DNA of 32,397 bases from an uncultured Clostridia bacterium (GTDB taxonomy: Bacteria; Bacillota; Clostridia; Lachnospirales; Anaerotignaceae). Within the stretch, counting starts at the first letter, position 1. Every line of letters begins with the position of its first letter. The notes under the pieces were generated by a model. That model saw only the letters and a program-made list of their open reading frames with translations. It did no database searches and was not told where the DNA came from. Positions 7,919-15,201 of this stretch are shown here, in pieces. Position numbers and translations under genes: made by a program. The DNA lies in the NCBI GenBank assembly GCA_910587195.1, contig CAJUKL010000025.1:1-32397 (forward strand). Reading direction: 5' to 3'.

Positions 7919-8841
7919 CGGAGTCTGCCTCCTATCTGTGATAAAATATAGAGCATTGCCATACGTACTGCTACACTATTTGCAATTCGGTCGTTAATAA
8001 TGCATTGTTTACTATCTATAACATCTGCTGAAATTTCAATCCCCCTTTGAATGGGACCAGGGTGCATTACAATGGCATCTGGTTTGGCATATCTTAACAA
8101 AGTTTCATCTACTCTAAAAAAATGTTTATATTCTGTTAAAGATGGCACTAGATTTTTATTTCTTGTTTCTGTTTGCATTCTGCTGGTTAAAATAACATCT
8201 ACATCTTTTACTGCTTTTCTCGCATCATAATACACATCTACACCAAATTTTTCAATATCTGGTGGTAAAAGTGTAGGAGGGCCGGAAACACAAACTTCTG
8301 CTCCTAATTTTGTTAAAGCCCATATGTTACTTTTACAAACACGACTATGCATTAAATCGCCTACAATCGCTACGCGAAGCCCCTTAAAATCTTTTTTTTG
8401 TTCTTTAATCGTCATTAAATCCAGTAAAGATTGTCCTGGATTTTCATTAAAACCATCCCCCGCGTTAATAACAGAAGCACTTACATTTTTTGCTAATAAT
8501 CTAGCTGCTCCCGCCATAGGGTGGCGCAAAATAATAAAATCGGCACCTGTTTGGTCAACAAGTTGTCCCATATCTTGTAGTTTTTCTTGATAAGCATTTG
8601 TTGCCATTGTCATATCTACTACATTCGCACTTAAATGTTGTGCTGCCATTTCATAAGATAGCTTTGCTCTTGCACTTGGTTCATAAAACAATATAATTAC
8701 TGATTTTCCTTGTAAATGAGGCGATTTTTTATTTTTTTGATTTAAAATATATTTCATTGTTTCCGCTGTACTTAAGATATAGCGTATTTCTTGTGCACTT
8801 AAATCTCTCATGCCAAAAAAATCCTTCTTTTTAAAAACCAT
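7915..8841 (-). CDS. pyrB: Aspartate carbamoyltransferase-like protein with altered active site (pyrB position)
   Basis: This 308-residue protein has the two-domain carbamoyltransferase fold. The C-terminal half is classical: VGDLMHSRVCKSNIWALTKLGAE, GPPTLLP, and MHPGPIQRGIEI. The carbamoyl-phosphate half is not. The STRT motif reads S56-A-R-A59. The loop that normally carries SxxKGET is shortened to TNAYQEKLQD, without the usual Ser and Lys. HPTQ is N134-P-G-Q137. Kept residues include R58, R106-H107, Q137, R167, R221 and Q223 (counterparts of E. coli R54, R105, Q137, R167, R229 and Q231). The changed motifs were checked on the DNA. The start has GGAGGG six bases upstream. The stop overlaps the pyrC-like start. 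A hairpin with a T-run lies about 70 bases upstream. Activity is doubtful; it could bind another substrate or serve as a scaffold. Confidence 0.9.
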   Translation of the reverse strand: MVFKKKDFFGMRDLSAQEIRYILSTAETMKYILNQKNKKSPHLQGKSVIILFYEPSARAKLSYEMAAQHLSANVVDMTMATNAYQEKLQDMGQLVDQTGADFIILRHPMAGAARLLAKNVSASVINAGDGFNENPGQSLLDLMTIKEQKKDFKGLRVAIVGDLMHSRVCKSNIWALTKLGAEVCVSGPPTLLPPDIEKFGVDVYYDARKAVKDVDVILTSRMQTETRNKNLVPSLTEYKHFFRVDETLLRYAKPDAIVMHPGPIQRGIEISADVIDSKQCIINDRIANSVAVRMAMLYILSQIGGRLR

Positions 8842-8909
8842 ATTTTCCCTCCTATCTCAGAACAACCGCATAAAAAATATTGTATAGGAACAATATTAAG
8901 ATTTTTTTT

Positions 8910-8970
8910 AAAAAAACTGTTCACACCTCAAACCCTTGATTTTACAGCATTTTGGGGTAGGTGTGAACAG
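8910..8970 (-). terminator. Terminator-like hairpin in the pyrB leader (possible attenuator)
   Basis: Read toward pyrB, CTGTTCACACCT (complement of 8959-8970) pairs with AGGTGTGAACAG (8917-8928) over 12 bp and is followed by seven T residues. It ends about 70 bases before the pyrB start. Upstream copies of the same heptamer could compete for either arm, giving an antiterminator. I see no recognisable PyrR-binding loop. It may equally be only the end of the inverted-repeat element that contains it. Confidence 0.5.
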
Positions 8971-9123
8971 AGTGAACACTTTTTCTATACACTTTAATGA
9001 ATTATAGAATTTTATTTTTAGATTCTATTTTTCATAACTCTCTATAGAATTTCTGTTCACACTGTTCACAGTAGGGCTGTAACCCTTGAAAATACTGGCT
9101 TTCAAGGCGTGAACAGTTTTTTT
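8910..9123. mobile_element. 214-bp element with 15-bp terminal inverted repeats (MITE-like) upstream of pyrB
   Basis: The ends are perfect 15-bp inverted repeats, AAAAAAACTGTTCAC (8910-8924) and its complement (9109-9123). Each end belongs to a local hairpin: 8917-8928 with 8959-8970 (12 bp), and 9053-9060 with 9109-9116 enclosing CCTTGAAA/TTTCAAGG. Several extra copies of TGTTCAC or GTGAACA lie between, allowing alternative pairings. There is no reading frame. It fills the place where pyrR-pyrP stand in Bacillus. It could be a miniature transposable element, a regulatory leader, or both. Target-site duplication is not obvious. Confidence 0.6.
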
Positions 9124-9214
9124 GTTTTTAAAATAATGGTAGATTTTCAATGGTAGATTTTCCAAAGAAAAATTTTTTTATGCGATTATCCTGCTTTTAT
9201 CATTGTTCCTTCTA

Positions 9215-9324
9215 AAGTTTTAAGGAAACGAAGTTTCCGCTTAAAAGTTCTTTCGCTTCCTTTCTTTCAAGAAAGGAAGTAGAGTTTGAGACGAAGTCTC
9301 AAGGTTTTAAAGTTTTCTTTCAAG
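9215..9324. repeat. Dispersed palindromic repeat, copy B
   Basis: A string of small palindromes: GGAAACGAAGTTTCC (about 9222-9236), CTTCCTTTC with GAAAGGAAG around TTTCAA (about 9252-9275), GAGACGAAGTCTC (about 9289-9301), and a CTTTCTTTCAAGAAAG unit that runs into the 3' end of rluD. The second hairpin is the counterpart of CTTACTTTC/GAAAGTAAG in copies A and D, with both arms changed together. With the inverted-repeat element it fills the 465-bp gap before pyrB. It may also end the rluD transcript. Confidence 0.75.
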
Positions 9325-10224
9325 AAAGCGTAATAATTTTAAAAAATATTCTGGAAGGGGCGCTTCAAATTCCATATATTCTTTTGTAGTTGGGTGTATA
9401 AATCCAAGTACTTTTGCATGGAGTGCTTGTCCTTGCAAGGAAAAAGGCTGTTTTTTTACACCATAAATCATATCGCCTAACAGTGGATGTCCGATAGATG
9501 TCATATGAACTCTAATTTGATGCGTGCGTCCTGTTTCAAGCTGCGCTTCAATATAAGTATAATTTCCTAATCTTTCTAAAACTCTATAATGTGTTACTGC
9601 ATGACGGCTGTTTTTTTCTGTAATCGCCATTTTTTTTCTGTCCTGTGGATTTCTTCCAATGGGTTTATTAATTGTTCCTTGTTCTTCCTTGATTCCATGG
9701 AAAACAATCGCATGATATTTTCTAGTAATGCTATGTTTTGCCAACTGTAAGGACAAAAATTGATGCGCCTTATCTGTTTTGGCTGCCATTAACACACCAG
9801 ATGTATCTTTGTCAATGCGATGTACAATTCCCGGTCTTAACATACCATTGATACCTGAAAGCTGTCCCTCACAATGATATAATAAAGCATTGACAAGTGT
9901 TCCTGTCATATGTCCTGCTGCCGGATGTACCACCATTCCCTGTGGTTTATTTACTACAATTACTTCTGTATCTTCATATAAAATATCCAGTGGAATTTTT
10001 TCTGGTAATATTTCAACCGGTTCTGCATCTGGTACAGTTAGCTTTATAAAATCATTTTCACGAAGTTTATAATTTGATTTTATATTTTTATCATTGACTT
10101 GGAGCAATTCCTTTTCTGTCAGCTTTTGGATTCTGCTTCTGGAAATTTCTGTTTGTTCTGCCAAAAAAACATCAATTCTTTTTCCTTTGTCCTCCTGCTC
10201 TGCCAGAAATGTTAAAATTTCCAT
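9307..10224 (-). CDS. rluD: RluD-family 23S rRNA pseudouridine synthase
   Basis: A predicted RNA pseudouridine synthase of the RluA/RluC/RluD family. An N-terminal S4 RNA-binding domain (about residues 15-60, RIDVFLAEQTEISRSRIQ) precedes the catalytic domain. The catalytic motif is HRIDKDTSG, with Asp at about residue 138, and GRTHQIRVHM follows later. I chose the ATG at 10224, giving 305 residues, because it lies two bases after the lspA stop, is preceded by an AAAGAAG-type ribosome binding site and begins next to the S4 domain; the longer frame would start inside lspA. The lspA-rluD pairing is conserved across Firmicutes. The last residues (LLRFLERKL) are encoded by a CTTTCAAGAAAG palindrome of the adjacent repeat, although family members often end similarly. 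Confidence 0.93.
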   Translation of the reverse strand: MEILTFLAEQEDKGKRIDVFLAEQTEISRSRIQKLTEKELLQVNDKNIKSNYKLRENDFIKLTVPDAEPVEILPEKIPLDILYEDTEVIVVNKPQGMVVHPAAGHMTGTLVNALLYHCEGQLSGINGMLRPGIVHRIDKDTSGVLMAAKTDKAHQFLSLQLAKHSITRKYHAIVFHGIKEEQGTINKPIGRNPQDRKKMAITEKNSRHAVTHYRVLERLGNYTYIEAQLETGRTHQIRVHMTSIGHPLLGDMIYGVKKQPFSLQGQALHAKVLGFIHPTTKEYMEFEAPLPEYFLKLLRFLERKL

Positions 10225-10226
10225 AG

Positions 10227-10718
10227 CTACACTTCTTTCTTTTCTTCTTCTTTTATGACAAAAAGACTCAAAAACAAGATAAAACAAGCCCCTATTACAA
10301 CATAAATATCTGCTAAATTAAATACAGGCCATTTTATAAAAGTTACTTCTAAAAAATCTACAACATATCCTCTCACAACTCTATCAATCATATTACCAAC
10401 TGCACCACAAAATACAAGCAATAACGCCTTTTTTAGCCAAAGATATTCTTTTGTATCTGGCAATTTATAAAAACTGTATAAAATGCCTATGCTAACAATT
10501 ACCGTTAAAATGATAAAAAAGAATCTTTGTCCTGACAAAATACCAAAAGCTGCTCCTCTATTTTCCACAAAGGTAAAATCTAAAAAACCTTTTATGACAA
10601 CTTTATTTCTAATAGGCTTTAATTTTGTCAAAGCCTGCCATTTTGTCCATTGGTCTAATACAATCAATAAAATCACTGTTAGGATAGAAATTATCTGTTT
10701 TCTTTTTTTATTTTTCAT
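10227..10718 (-). CDS. lspA: Lipoprotein signal peptidase LspA
   Basis: LspA is the membrane aspartyl protease that removes signal peptides from prolipoproteins after lipidation. The 163-residue protein has four hydrophobic segments (about 8-26, 66-84, 97-111, 138-157). Conserved motifs are VENRGAAFGI, GNMIDRVVRGYVVDF and FNLADIYVV. The catalytic pair should be D121 and D137. The start overlaps the aroB stop in TAATG, so translation is probably coupled. rluD starts two bases after its stop. At least one likely substrate, the lipoprotein at 19940-21235, is in this window. Confidence 0.96.
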   Translation of the reverse strand: MKNKKRKQIISILTVILLIVLDQWTKWQALTKLKPIRNKVVIKGFLDFTFVENRGAAFGILSGQRFFFIILTVIVSIGILYSFYKLPDTKEYLWLKKALLLVFCGAVGNMIDRVVRGYVVDFLEVTFIKWPVFNLADIYVVIGACFILFLSLFVIKEEEKKEV

Positions 10719-11803
10719 TATATTTTCACCACAAAATCGATTGCTTTCCTTATTTCATTTTCTGATACTTCACTAGTAGTATAAACCTCTCCAATTCCTT
10801 TTGGCAATACAAAACTAATTTTATTTTGTTTTACTTTTTTATCTAAAAACATTTGCTGATAAATATTCTCTTTGGAAACACTATTGACGTAAAGTGGTAA
10901 ATGAAAATAAGCTAATAATTCTTGTACTTCTTTTTGTTCCTGTTCGGTTACTTCTTTTCGTTTTTTTCCTAATTCCAATACTGCCAACATCCCTAAGCTA
11001 ACACATTCTCCATGCAGCAGTTGAAAATTTGATATTGTTTCAATGGCATGCCCAATGGTATGTCCAAAGTTTAATATTTCTCGCAAACCATTTTCTTTTT
11101 CATCTTTAGAAACGACCTCTGCTTTTAACAAGCAACACTGTTTTATCATTTCGGACAAAACATCATGCTGCATAGATAAAATATTTTGCTTTTGCTGCTG
11201 CAAATATTGAAAAAATTTGGGGGAAAGAATACAACCATATTTTATTACTTCTGCCATACCTGCTGAAAATTCTTTTTGTGGCAAAGTTTTTAAGGTAGAA
11301 GTATTGATGTATACCAATTCAGGTTGATAAAAGGCACCAATATTATTTTTTGCTCCACAAAAATCAACTCCCGTTTTTCCGCCTACACTACTATCTACCT
11401 GTGCTAATAATGTAGTAGGAATCTGTATAAAAGAAATTCCTCTTAAATAAGTGGCAGCAGAAAATCCTGCCATATCTCCGCAAACGCCACCACCTAAAGC
11501 AACAATGACTGTTTTTCTATCAAAACGATTTTTTTGATAAAATTGATAAAAATTGCTAATAGTTTCTAAATTTTTATGTTGTTCTCCGGCGGGAAAACAA
11601 TGATAAAAAACTGTATCTGCTACTTTTTGCAATTCTTTTTTGACTACTTCTCTATATAATTTATCTGTATTTTCATCTGCTATAATACACATTTTTCTGC
11701 CAGATAAATTTTGTTCTTTTATTGCATTTGCCAATCCGTCAAAAGACTGTTCTAATAAAATTGGATATTGTTTTGTTGGTGTTACCACTGTTATCTTTTC
11801 CAT
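10718..11803 (-). CDS. aroB: 3-dehydroquinate synthase AroB
   Basis: AroB converts DAHP to 3-dehydroquinate, the second step of the shikimate pathway, using NAD and a divalent metal. The 361-residue protein shows the NAD-binding ALGGGVCGDMAGFSAATYLRG, the conserved PTTLLAQVDSSVGGKTG, KNNIGAFYQP, the metal-binding Glu in GMAEVIKYG, and the two His motifs NFGHTIGHAIE and LLHGECV. The ATG at 11803 is preferred, with GAGGTG six bases upstream; an in-frame GTG three codons earlier overlaps that site. It sits between divIVA and lspA, where many Firmicutes have ileS, and no other aromatic pathway gene is nearby. It overlaps lspA by one base. Confidence 0.97.
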   Translation of the reverse strand: MEKITVVTPTKQYPILLEQSFDGLANAIKEQNLSGRKMCIIADENTDKLYREVVKKELQKVADTVFYHCFPAGEQHKNLETISNFYQFYQKNRFDRKTVIVALGGGVCGDMAGFSAATYLRGISFIQIPTTLLAQVDSSVGGKTGVDFCGAKNNIGAFYQPELVYINTSTLKTLPQKEFSAGMAEVIKYGCILSPKFFQYLQQQKQNILSMQHDVLSEMIKQCCLLKAEVVSKDEKENGLREILNFGHTIGHAIETISNFQLLHGECVSLGMLAVLELGKKRKEVTEQEQKEVQELLAYFHLPLYVNSVSKENIYQQMFLDKKVKQNKISFVLPKGIGEVYTTSEVSENEIRKAIDFVVKI

Positions 11804-11914
11804 TTTTTTCACCTCATTTTAATTCTGTCAATAAAAGGGAAATCGCATAAAAATTTTTTCTAAAATTATAGTTCATAAAAAACCAGTTTATTATGAACTT
11901 AATGAAAGTTAGAA

Positions 11915-12010
11915 GTTCCTTGTGGAAACTTTTTTCACTTGTGAAAAGTTTCCACAAACCCTTACAAGCTTTTTGAAAAAAGCTTGACTAAAAACTTTTT
12001 CTTTTGCATA
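11915..12010. repeat. Dispersed palindromic repeat, copy C, in the divIVA-aroB gap
   Basis: A 14-bp perfect stem (TTGTGGAAACTTTT at 11920-11933 with its complement at 11944-11957) is followed by a second hairpin, CAAGCTTTTT with AAAAAGCTTG. Then comes the shared module GCTTGACTAAAAACTTTT-CTTTTGCATACAGA, similar to copies A, F and G. The 375 bases between divIVA and aroB hold this repeat, a weaker hairpin at about 11870-11900 (AGTTCATAA with TTATGAACT) and the divIVA terminator candidate. No gene is visible. Confidence 0.75.
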
Positions 12011-12128
12011 CAGACCAAAAAAAATTTATTGCCAAAATGGACATTTTAAAATTTTATGCTATTTTTAAACTCAAATTATTATAATATTTTTTATGCGGTT
12101 ACCCTGTCAACAAAGTTTTTGTAGTAAT

Positions 12129-12174
12129 AAAAGCTGCTGTAAATACTGCCAAAACAGCACTCACCGCAGCTTTT
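12129..12174 (-). terminator. Probable terminator after divIVA
   Basis: AAAAGCTGC (12129-12137) pairs with GCAGCTTTT (12166-12174). The enclosed 28 bases can form an inner pairing (CTGT...ACAG). Read on the minus strand it lies just after the divIVA stop and is followed by a short TTTTATT tract. The tail is weak, so readthrough into aroB is possible. Confidence 0.5.
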
Positions 12175-12178
12175 ACGA

Positions 12179-12787
12179 TTAAGATTGTTGCATATCCTGA
12201 AATTCTTCTTCATTTTCAGGGCGATAAGTTGCTTCTTTTTGAGAAACAATTTCATTTTTATCCAACAATTCAATTTCTGCATATAACAATAACTTTACAC
12301 GTGTTTTCATAAGTTCATAACGACTTTCCAATCTATGAATATCCTGCTCCAATTCAAAGGCTCGTGTTCTTGCGCTGCCAATAATTTCCTCTGCTTTTGC
12401 AACAGCACTTTCTGTAATCTGTGCAGCAGTTGCTCTTGCATTTTCTTTTGTTTCTTCCGCAACTCTTTCTGCTAAAGTTAATGTTTTTGCCAGTGCCTTT
12501 TCAATGGATTGGCTTGTCTGTTGTGGAGAAACAGGTGGTATCTGCTGTGGCACTTGTGGCATCTGTGCAGTTGTCTGTTGTGGTGGTGTTGGTGCTTTGG
12601 GTACAGGTGCCGTCATTTGAGGTGCATTAGACATATTATTTAATTTCATTTTTAATTCTCTGTTTTCTCGAAACAACTGCTCATAATCTACATAAATTTC
12701 ATCTAAAAAACGGTCAACTTCTTCTGGAGAATATCCGACTGCAACTTTTTTAAATTCCTTGTCTTCAATCTCAGATGGTCTAATCAT
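12179..12787 (-). CDS. divIVA: Cell-division/polarity protein DivIVA
   Basis: DivIVA binds negatively curved membrane at septa and poles and recruits division, segregation or sporulation proteins. The 202-residue protein has the N-terminal lipid-binding domain (IEDKEFKKVAVGYSPEEVDRFLDEIYVDYE, about residues 6-35). A Pro/Gln-rich linker follows (about 53-90), then a second coiled coil (SIEKALAKTLTLAERVAEET through about 170) and an acidic tail. GGAGGA lies seven bases upstream of the ATG. It is the last gene of the ylm-type cluster, after ylmH, with a hairpin following it. Confidence 0.95.
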   Translation of the reverse strand: MIRPSEIEDKEFKKVAVGYSPEEVDRFLDEIYVDYEQLFRENRELKMKLNNMSNAPQMTAPVPKAPTPPQQTTAQMPQVPQQIPPVSPQQTSQSIEKALAKTLTLAERVAEETKENARATAAQITESAVAKAEEIIGSARTRAFELEQDIHRLESRYELMKTRVKLLLYAEIELLDKNEIVSQKEATYRPENEEEFQDMQQS

Positions 12788-12816
12788 GAAAAATCCTCCT
12801 CGCTACAACAAAAGCG

Positions 12817-13584
12817 TTACTCTCGCCCGATGGTTATACAAATTCTATCTTTTTTGGTTTTACTGCCTATTTCAAAAATTTTAATACGTCCAAAGCCACG
12901 CATAGAAATCATATCTCCTTCTTTTACAGAAAAGGAGGGGTTTATAATGATATTCCAATTTACTTGTATCAACTCTTTTTTAATCTGTTGCTGTACCTTT
13001 GCCCTTGCTAAATGAAATGCACCACCTGCTACTGCATCTAATCGCAAAGAAGCGACTGTCAAAGTGCGAAAATTCCATACTTTTTCTGGTAAAGTAACAG
13101 CAAAAATATCACTTATGGAGATAGCTACTTTTGTACGAGAAACATATTCCAAATTGGCTTGTACATATTCAGCTAAATCTTGATGAATATAGCAAATTGT
13201 TTTTTCTTCCAAAACAATAATATCTCCTACTTTTGCTCTGTCTATGCCCAAAGCAAGAATTGCTCCTAAATAATCTCTATGAGTTAAATTAGATTGTCCA
13301 AACTTTTTATTTTTTGTAATATGTAATGCTTTTATGGGAAAATCCTGCTCTGTTAATTCCATATCATCTGGCGCAAAAGCAATCATACATCTTTCACAAT
13401 CTGCATTTCCGCCAAAAGCCATTGCTTGAAACTGCAATTTTACTTTTTCTAAATAAAGATTGCTTTTATTTCTGTCCATAAAATCGGTTGCTGTTTTTTT
13501 ATGATGTGCAATGCTATTTTTTGCCGTATCTAATACTTTTGCATAGAAAAGATTATCCTCTGCTTGTTTGTATTCTTTTTGCAA
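12817..13584 (-). CDS. ylmH: YlmH-family S4 RNA-binding protein
   Basis: YlmH-type proteins carry a C-terminal S4 domain; B. subtilis YlmH has been linked to rescue of stalled ribosomes. In this 255-residue protein the N-terminal part has the typical TATDFMDRNKSNLYLEKV and GGNADCERCMIAFAPD motifs. The S4 region covers about residues 180-250 (LRLDAVAGGAFHLARAKVQQQIKKELIQVNW, then SVKEGDMISMRGFGRIKI). The start is TTG at 13584: a stop codon lies directly before it in frame, AAGGA is about ten bases upstream, and the next ATG would remove 35 conserved residues. It lies 16 bases after yggT and 29 bases before divIVA, the standard order. Confidence 0.93.
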   Translation of the reverse strand: MQKEYKQAEDNLFYAKVLDTAKNSIAHHKKTATDFMDRNKSNLYLEKVKLQFQAMAFGGNADCERCMIAFAPDDMELTEQDFPIKALHITKNKKFGQSNLTHRDYLGAILALGIDRAKVGDIIVLEEKTICYIHQDLAEYVQANLEYVSRTKVAISISDIFAVTLPEKVWNFRTLTVASLRLDAVAGGAFHLARAKVQQQIKKELIQVNWNIIINPSFSVKEGDMISMRGFGRIKIFEIGSKTKKDRICITIGRE

Positions 13585-13600
13585 TCAAAATCATTCCTTT

Positions 13601-13879
13601 TTAAAATAATGCCATTAAAGCGTTTAGAATTAACATTTCCACAAAATACAATAAAATAACTGCAAACCAAGCAGAAAAATCAAGCATCATACCACCTAAT
13701 GGTGATTTATCTAATAAAGATCGTATGGGAGAAAGAATTGGCTCTGTTAAAGTGTATAAAAGCTGTACTATGGAATTATTTCTTCCAATCGGAATCCAAG
13801 ATAATATGACACGTGCGAATATTAAAAACTCTAATACTTTAAAAAATGTACTCACTGTTTGTATCAATAATATTTGCAT
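13601..13879 (-). CDS. yggT: YggT-family membrane protein (YlmG)
   Basis: A 92-residue membrane protein with two hydrophobic segments (about residues 5-25 and 68-90). Between them is the family motif ARVILSWIPIGRNNSIVQLLYTLTEPILSPIRSLL. YggT/YlmG proteins sit beside sepF in most Firmicutes and cyanobacteria and are associated with division or nucleoid and thylakoid organisation; the biochemical role is unknown. A ribosome binding site (AAAGGCAG) is correctly spaced. It lies 20 bases after sepF and 16 before ylmH. Confidence 0.95.
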   Translation of the reverse strand: MQILLIQTVSTFFKVLEFLIFARVILSWIPIGRNNSIVQLLYTLTEPILSPIRSLLDKSPLGGMMLDFSAWFAVILLYFVEMLILNALMALF

Positions 13880-13899
13880 ATACTCTGCCTTTCTTTTTT

Positions 13900-14433
13900 T
13901 TATTTATTGCTTGCCCAAGGGAAAACAACACTACTTCTGCTTTTAATTTCTTCTTTAAACTCGCCAGAAATTTCTACATTTTCAGGCGCAATCACAAAGA
14001 TATTATTTGCTACTCTTTGAATACTGCCCTCTAAAGAGTAACAAGTTCCACTTAAAAAGTCCATAATTCTTTGTGCAATGGGATATTCTACTTGTTCTAA
14101 ATTTACAACAACTGGTTTTTTTGCTTTTACTTGGTCGCAAATTTGCTGTGCATCTTCATAGCAAGTAGGCTGTATGACTACCACTTGCATTTGAACATTT
14201 GTATTAATACTATATACATTTGGGTTTGTTCTGGTTGTAGAAGAAGTTCTTCTTCCAGACGTATATTCAGGTTCTCTGTTTTTATTTACATCTCTCAAAG
14301 GGGTACGACGTTTGGCTGGTGGTTCTTCATAGTCCTCGTCTGGTTCTTCATAATCATCCTCATCTGGATCATCATAATCAGGGTCATATTCACCAAACAT
14401 CAAGTCCCTTAATCTATCAAATACCTTTGCCAC
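13900..14433 (-). CDS. sepF: Cell-division protein SepF
   Basis: SepF is the FtsZ-binding membrane anchor and ring-forming division protein. The 177-residue protein has the N-terminal amphipathic membrane helix (MAKVFDRLRDLMFG). A very acidic Asp/Glu/Tyr linker covers about residues 15-40, followed by an Arg/Ser/Thr-rich stretch. The globular SepF domain covers about 80-165 (VVVIQPTCYEDAQQICDQV, VVVNLEQVEYPIAQRIMDFLSGTCYSLEGSIQRVANNIFVIAPENVEI). It is in the conserved order yggS-sepF-yggT-ylmH-divIVA, which supports co-transcription. Confidence 0.97.
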   Translation of the reverse strand: MAKVFDRLRDLMFGEYDPDYDDPDEDDYEEPDEDYEEPPAKRRTPLRDVNKNREPEYTSGRRTSSTTRTNPNVYSINTNVQMQVVVIQPTCYEDAQQICDQVKAKKPVVVNLEQVEYPIAQRIMDFLSGTCYSLEGSIQRVANNIFVIAPENVEISGEFKEEIKSRSSVVFPWASNK

Positions 14434-14483
14434 GTTACAAATCCTCCCATATCTTATTTGACTCTGGTTTTATCCTTCGTTTT

Positions 14484-15182
14484 TTATTTTTGAGGATAAA
14501 CTCTTTTGCCGAAAATATTGGTTCCAACTCTCACGATGGTTGCACCTTCTTCAATAGCCACCTCAAAATCATTAGACATGCCCATTGATAAAATGCTCAT
14601 ATGTACATTATCAATTTTTTCATTATTAATGTCAACCAATAATTGTTTCATTCTTCTGAAACAATCCCTGTTTTCCTCTGGATTATCGACAAAAGGTGCC
14701 ACTGTCATAAGCCCTTTTATGCGAATATTGTCTAAAAAAGCAATGTTTTGTATCAAAGAAAGTGTATCTTCTGGTGAAACTCCAAACTTACTTTCTTCCT
14801 GTTCCATGTTTACTTCTACTAAAATATCCATAATTATGTTTGCTTGCTTTGCACGTTTGTTAATTTCTTCTGCTAATTTTAAGCTATCTACCGAATGAAT
14901 CATTTTTACTTTATCAATAATATATTTTACTTTATTGGTTTGCAAATGTCCAATGAGATGCCAAGATACATTTTCTAATTTTTCATATTTTTCCAAAATT
15001 TCTTGCACCTTGTTTTCTCCTAATTCTGTCAAACCACAATCAACCGCTTCTTGAATGTGTTGTACATCAATCGTTTTGCTAACAGCCAACAATAAAATAT
15101 CTTCTCTTTTTCTGCCGCTTTTTTGGGCTGCTGCACAAATTTTTTGTTCAATGTCTGCTATATTTTGTTGAATATCTTTCAT
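14484..15182 (-). CDS. yggS: YggS/PROSC-family PLP homeostasis protein
   Basis: A predicted pyridoxal phosphate-binding protein of the YggS family (YlmE in Bacillus), which buffers PLP and amino-acid pools and has no firmly known enzymatic reaction. It is 232 residues, a single alanine-racemase-type barrel. The PLP lysine is K36 in LLAVSKTIDV. Other family motifs are ELGENKVQE, WHLIGHLQTNK, VNMEQEESKFG, GLMTVAPF, LSMGMSNDFEVAIEEGAT and VRVGTNIFG. The ATG at 15182 is preferred because AGAGGAA is eight bases upstream; the longer frame would overlap the upstream gene. It is encoded between the HlyD-like gene and sepF. Confidence 0.95.
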   Translation of the reverse strand: MKDIQQNIADIEQKICAAAQKSGRKREDILLLAVSKTIDVQHIQEAVDCGLTELGENKVQEILEKYEKLENVSWHLIGHLQTNKVKYIIDKVKMIHSVDSLKLAEEINKRAKQANIIMDILVEVNMEQEESKFGVSPEDTLSLIQNIAFLDNIRIKGLMTVAPFVDNPEENRDCFRRMKQLLVDINNEKIDNVHMSILSMGMSNDFEVAIEEGATIVRVGTNIFGKRVYPQK

Positions 15183-15201
15183 AAAAATTATTCCTCTCTT
15201 T

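Noticed and set aside
7915..8841. Ornithine carbamoyltransferase instead of an aspartate-type enzyme
   Set aside because: The gene has the ATCase-type MHPGPxxRGxEI ending, GPPTLLP and pyrC linkage; it lacks the HCLP motif of ornithine transcarbamoylases.
8842..9306. PyrR-dependent attenuator upstream of pyrB
   Set aside because: Terminator and alternative pairings exist, but no PyrR-binding consensus loop was found and pyrR is not in the window. Only the hairpin itself is reported.
12091..12282. 63-codon minus-strand frame at the end of divIVA
   Set aside because: It overlaps divIVA in another frame, runs through the terminator hairpin and has Lys-rich, low-complexity content without a start signal.
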